Assembly: GCF_038432375.1 (NCBI RefSeq)
Contig: NZ_JBCAUS010000007.1
Span: forward strand, 1-64,000
DNA length: 64,000 nucleotides
Reading direction: 5' to 3'
Source: Methanococcoides sp. LMO-2
Lineage (GTDB): Archaea; Halobacteriota; Methanosarcinia; Methanosarcinales; Methanosarcinaceae
Numbering within the stretch: the first letter of the stretch is position 1; each line of letters starts with the position of its first letter. The position numbers and the translations under genes are program-made. Under the pieces are notes generated by a model, which was not told the DNA's origin, searched no databases, and worked only from the letters and a program-made list of their open reading frames with translations. This document shows positions 62,297 through 64,000 of the stretch, piece by piece.

Positions 62297-63037
62297 ATGG
62301 AAGAAACAGGCAGAGAGTTCATGGAAAATACAAGATTTCAATGTCTTGGCAGATCAGACCAATCACTAGGATACCCTTACCCTCCACTGGAAAAAGGATA
62401 TGATGAAGAAAATATTTTGATCGACCTACCTGATCCAGCCCAGACCAATGTCAATGACGTCAGTCTGAAAGAGGCGATCGAAAAACGTTCCAGTATTCGT
62501 AAATATTCCAGAGAGCCTTTATCCATTGAAGAGCTATCGTACCTACTCTGGTGCACACAGGGAGTTAAAAAGGTCATCCACAATGCCGCTACTTTCAGGA
62601 CAGTACCATCCGCTGGAGCCAGACATGCCCTTGAAACTTATATTCTTGCAAATAATGTTGAAGGTCTGGAAAAGGGAGTATACAGATTCCTTCCGATTGA
62701 GCATAAGTTGCTAGCAATAAAAATAGATAGCGACATAGGGAGAAGTATCACAGCAGCCTGCCTTGACCAGGAATTCGTTAAAGAAAATGCAGTCACATTC
62801 ATCTGGACAGCTCTTGCATACCGAATGACCTACAGGTATGGCCAGAGAGGTTACAGATACCTGCACCTGGATGCAGGCCATGTGTGCCAGAACCTTTACC
62901 TGAGTGCACTGTCCATAGATTGCGGTGTGTGTGCTATAGCTGCATTCATGGATGATGAAATGAACGATATTCTCGGGATTGATGGTAAAGAAGAGTTCAC
63001 GATCTATGTTGCAACACTTGGAAAACAATTACTTTGA
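62297..63037 (+). CDS. SagB/ThcOx-type nitroreductase-family oxidoreductase
   Basis: The 246-residue protein has the FMN-binding nitroreductase pattern RSSIRKYSREPLSIEELSYLLWCTQGV, FRTVPSAGARHALETY and HLDAGHVCQNLYLSA, as in SagB/ThcOx-like dehydrogenases. Stand-alone archaeal forms have unknown substrates; no modified-peptide genes are adjacent. GGAGTGGTC precedes the ATG. Confidence 0.9.
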   Translation: MEETGREFMENTRFQCLGRSDQSLGYPYPPLEKGYDEENILIDLPDPAQTNVNDVSLKEAIEKRSSIRKYSREPLSIEELSYLLWCTQGVKKVIHNAATFRTVPSAGARHALETYILANNVEGLEKGVYRFLPIEHKLLAIKIDSDIGRSITAACLDQEFVKENAVTFIWTALAYRMTYRYGQRGYRYLHLDAGHVCQNLYLSALSIDCGVCAIAAFMDDEMNDILGIDGKEEFTIYVATLGKQLL

Positions 63038-63099
63038 GCACTTCCGCACATTCCCAAAACAACAAGCTTAAAAGTGAATGAGGGACTATACAGAAGGAC

Positions 63100-64000
63100 A
63101 TGGAGAGGGATATCAGAATACTGCATACTGCTGATACGCATATCGGATACCGCCAGTACCATAGCGAGGTTCGCAGGCAGGACTTCATCGATGCCTTTTC
63201 CAGCGTTATTGATGATGCAATTGAGATGAACATGGATGCAATCGTCCATGCAGGCGACCTTTTTGATTCAAGGAACCCGACACTTGAGGATATCCTTGAC
63301 ACCATCAACATACTCTCAAAATTAAAATTACAAAACATCCCGTTCCTGTCGATAGTTGGAAACCATGAGAGCAAGCAGCACACTCAATGGCTCGACCTGT
63401 TCGAGAGCATGGGAATTGCCACCCGGCTCGGAAACAAACCTTACAGGATCGAAGATGTTGCCATCTACGGGATAGACAACGTCCCCAGATCGAAGATACC
63501 GCTTTTTGATTATTCGAAGTTCACAGGGGAAAGCTCAGGGCAATACAATATACTCGTGATGCACCAGCTGATGTCACCTTTCCCATTCGGGGAGTGGAAA
63601 TGCGAGGAGGTCATCAGGGAACTGCCCTTCGATGTTCATGCCATCCTGCTGGGAGATTATCATAAGAACGAGAAAACAAGAGTAGACCAGACCTGGGTCA
63701 CCTATTGTGGTAGCACAGAGCGAAATAGTGCAGCCGAACGCGACGTCCGCACATACAACATTGTTACGATAAATGATAACGGGATCGATATCGGCAAAAG
63801 GAACATCTCCACCCGGGATTTCCTCTTTATACCGGTGGAGCTCAGGGACAGGGAAGGAGCCTATGAGCTGATCATCAATACCATCAAGGAACACGATGTT
63901 GCTGACAGGGTTGTTTTCGTTGACATCTCCGGTAACCCGGAAGTTACCATATCCTACAATGAGATCGAGGAGTTCCTCGCAGGAAGAAATGCCCTTGTCA
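63100..64000 (+). CDS. mre11: DNA double-strand break repair nuclease Mre11 (5' part, runs off the window)
   Basis: The visible 300 codons give Mre11: ILHTADTHIGYRQYHSEVRRQDF, HAGDLFDSRNPT, SIVGNHESKQHT, LVMHQLMSPF and LLGDYHKNEK. The fifth phosphoesterase motif, normally GHxH, reads GDYH, as I recall for other Methanosarcinales Mre11. Mre11 with Rad50 resects broken DNA ends; rad50 is expected downstream, outside the window. ATG 63100 has GAAGG only three bases before it, an unusually short spacing. Confidence 0.93.
   Translation, partial: MERDIRILHTADTHIGYRQYHSEVRRQDFIDAFSSVIDDAIEMNMDAIVHAGDLFDSRNPTLEDILDTINILSKLKLQNIPFLSIVGNHESKQHTQWLDLFESMGIATRLGNKPYRIEDVAIYGIDNVPRSKIPLFDYSKFTGESSGQYNILVMHQLMSPFPFGEWKCEEVIRELPFDVHAILLGDYHKNEKTRVDQTWVTYCGSTERNSAAERDVRTYNIVTINDNGIDIGKRNISTRDFLFIPVELRDREGAYELIINTIKEHDVADRVVFVDISGNPEVTISYNEIEEFLAGRNALV

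Noticed and set aside
62297-63037. Part of a modified-peptide (thiazole/oxazole) cluster
   Set aside because: No cyclodehydratase, precursor peptide or exporter gene is near; stand-alone SagB-like proteins are common in archaea.

Overview
The window is a chromosomal segment of a methylotrophic methanogenic archaeon of the Methanosarcinales, probably a Methanococcoides- or Methanolobus-like member of the Methanosarcinaceae. The sequence support is an mtrEDCBAFGH operon, the cysteate-synthase route to coenzyme M with comD and comE, an archaeal 7S SRP RNA, RNase P subunit Rpr2, the archaeal mevalonate branch (phosphomevalonate dehydratase plus UbiD-type decarboxylase), cupin-type glucose-6-phosphate isomerase, a split NrpR and A/T-rich TATA-box promoters. 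None of the roughly 60 confidently called genes ends in TAG, as expected for an organism that reserves TAG for pyrrolysine.

Layout. 1-425: left edge with the 3' half of a tRNA-Gly, probably the scar of an integrated element. 426-5.5 kb: membrane hydrolase-like protein, secreted serpin, PsiE-like protein, acetyltransferase, IMPACT-family protein and a ferredoxin-fused aldo/keto reductase. 5.6-10.6 kb: two paralogous multi-PAS histidine kinases; the second needs read-through of an in-frame TAG to keep its first PAS domain. 10.6-15.4 kb: cytochrome-b5-like protein, then a tight operon of cysteate synthase, ABC ATPase, HypB-like GTPase, Fe-S protein, comD and comE (coenzyme M synthesis plus an uncharacterised metal/energy trio). 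15.4-18.7 kb: convergent COG1900 homocysteine-synthesis protein and a Kef antiporter. 18.8-26.9 kb: unknown coiled-coil protein, TyrRS, Thg1, PRC-barrel protein, an RNase-H-fold nuclease, UvrC, a flavoprotein and a Cys-cluster protein. 26.9-32.1 kb: leftward operon of radical SAM, M50 protease and archaeal mevalonate enzymes.

32.1-32.65 kb is noncoding and holds two related hairpin units, most simply read as tandem small RNA genes on the minus strand, one of them carrying seven perfect 12-bp repeats. 32.65-38.5 kb: unknown protein, a MacB-like ABC exporter with a DUF2318 lipoprotein, UspA, a TIM-barrel isomerase, a U32-like protein and a Cys-rich protein. 38.7-43.6 kb: the full mtr operon, followed by a 31-residue membrane peptide whose tail matches the MtrA tail. 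44.0-45.4 kb: hdrC-hdrB without hdrA. 45.7-51.5 kb: glnA, a three-piece archaeal glutamate synthase and an FrhB-like F420-binding protein, which together look like an F420H2-fed GS/GOGAT module. 51.6-54.7 kb: bacterial-type exonuclease VII (xseA, xseB) and a double KaiC-like ATPase. 55-56.3 kb: SRP RNA, tRNA-Ser(GCT), RNase P subunit. 56.3-64 kb: metallo-hydrolase, DUF1699-like protein, YjbQ, small membrane protein, nuclease, RecJ-like phosphoesterase, NrpRII, cupin PGI, SagB-like oxidoreductase and the start of mre11.

The central themes are energy metabolism (Mtr, Hdr, coenzyme M synthesis), nitrogen assimilation and its control, RNA maturation and DNA repair. All assignments are from reading the sequence; no database search was run.
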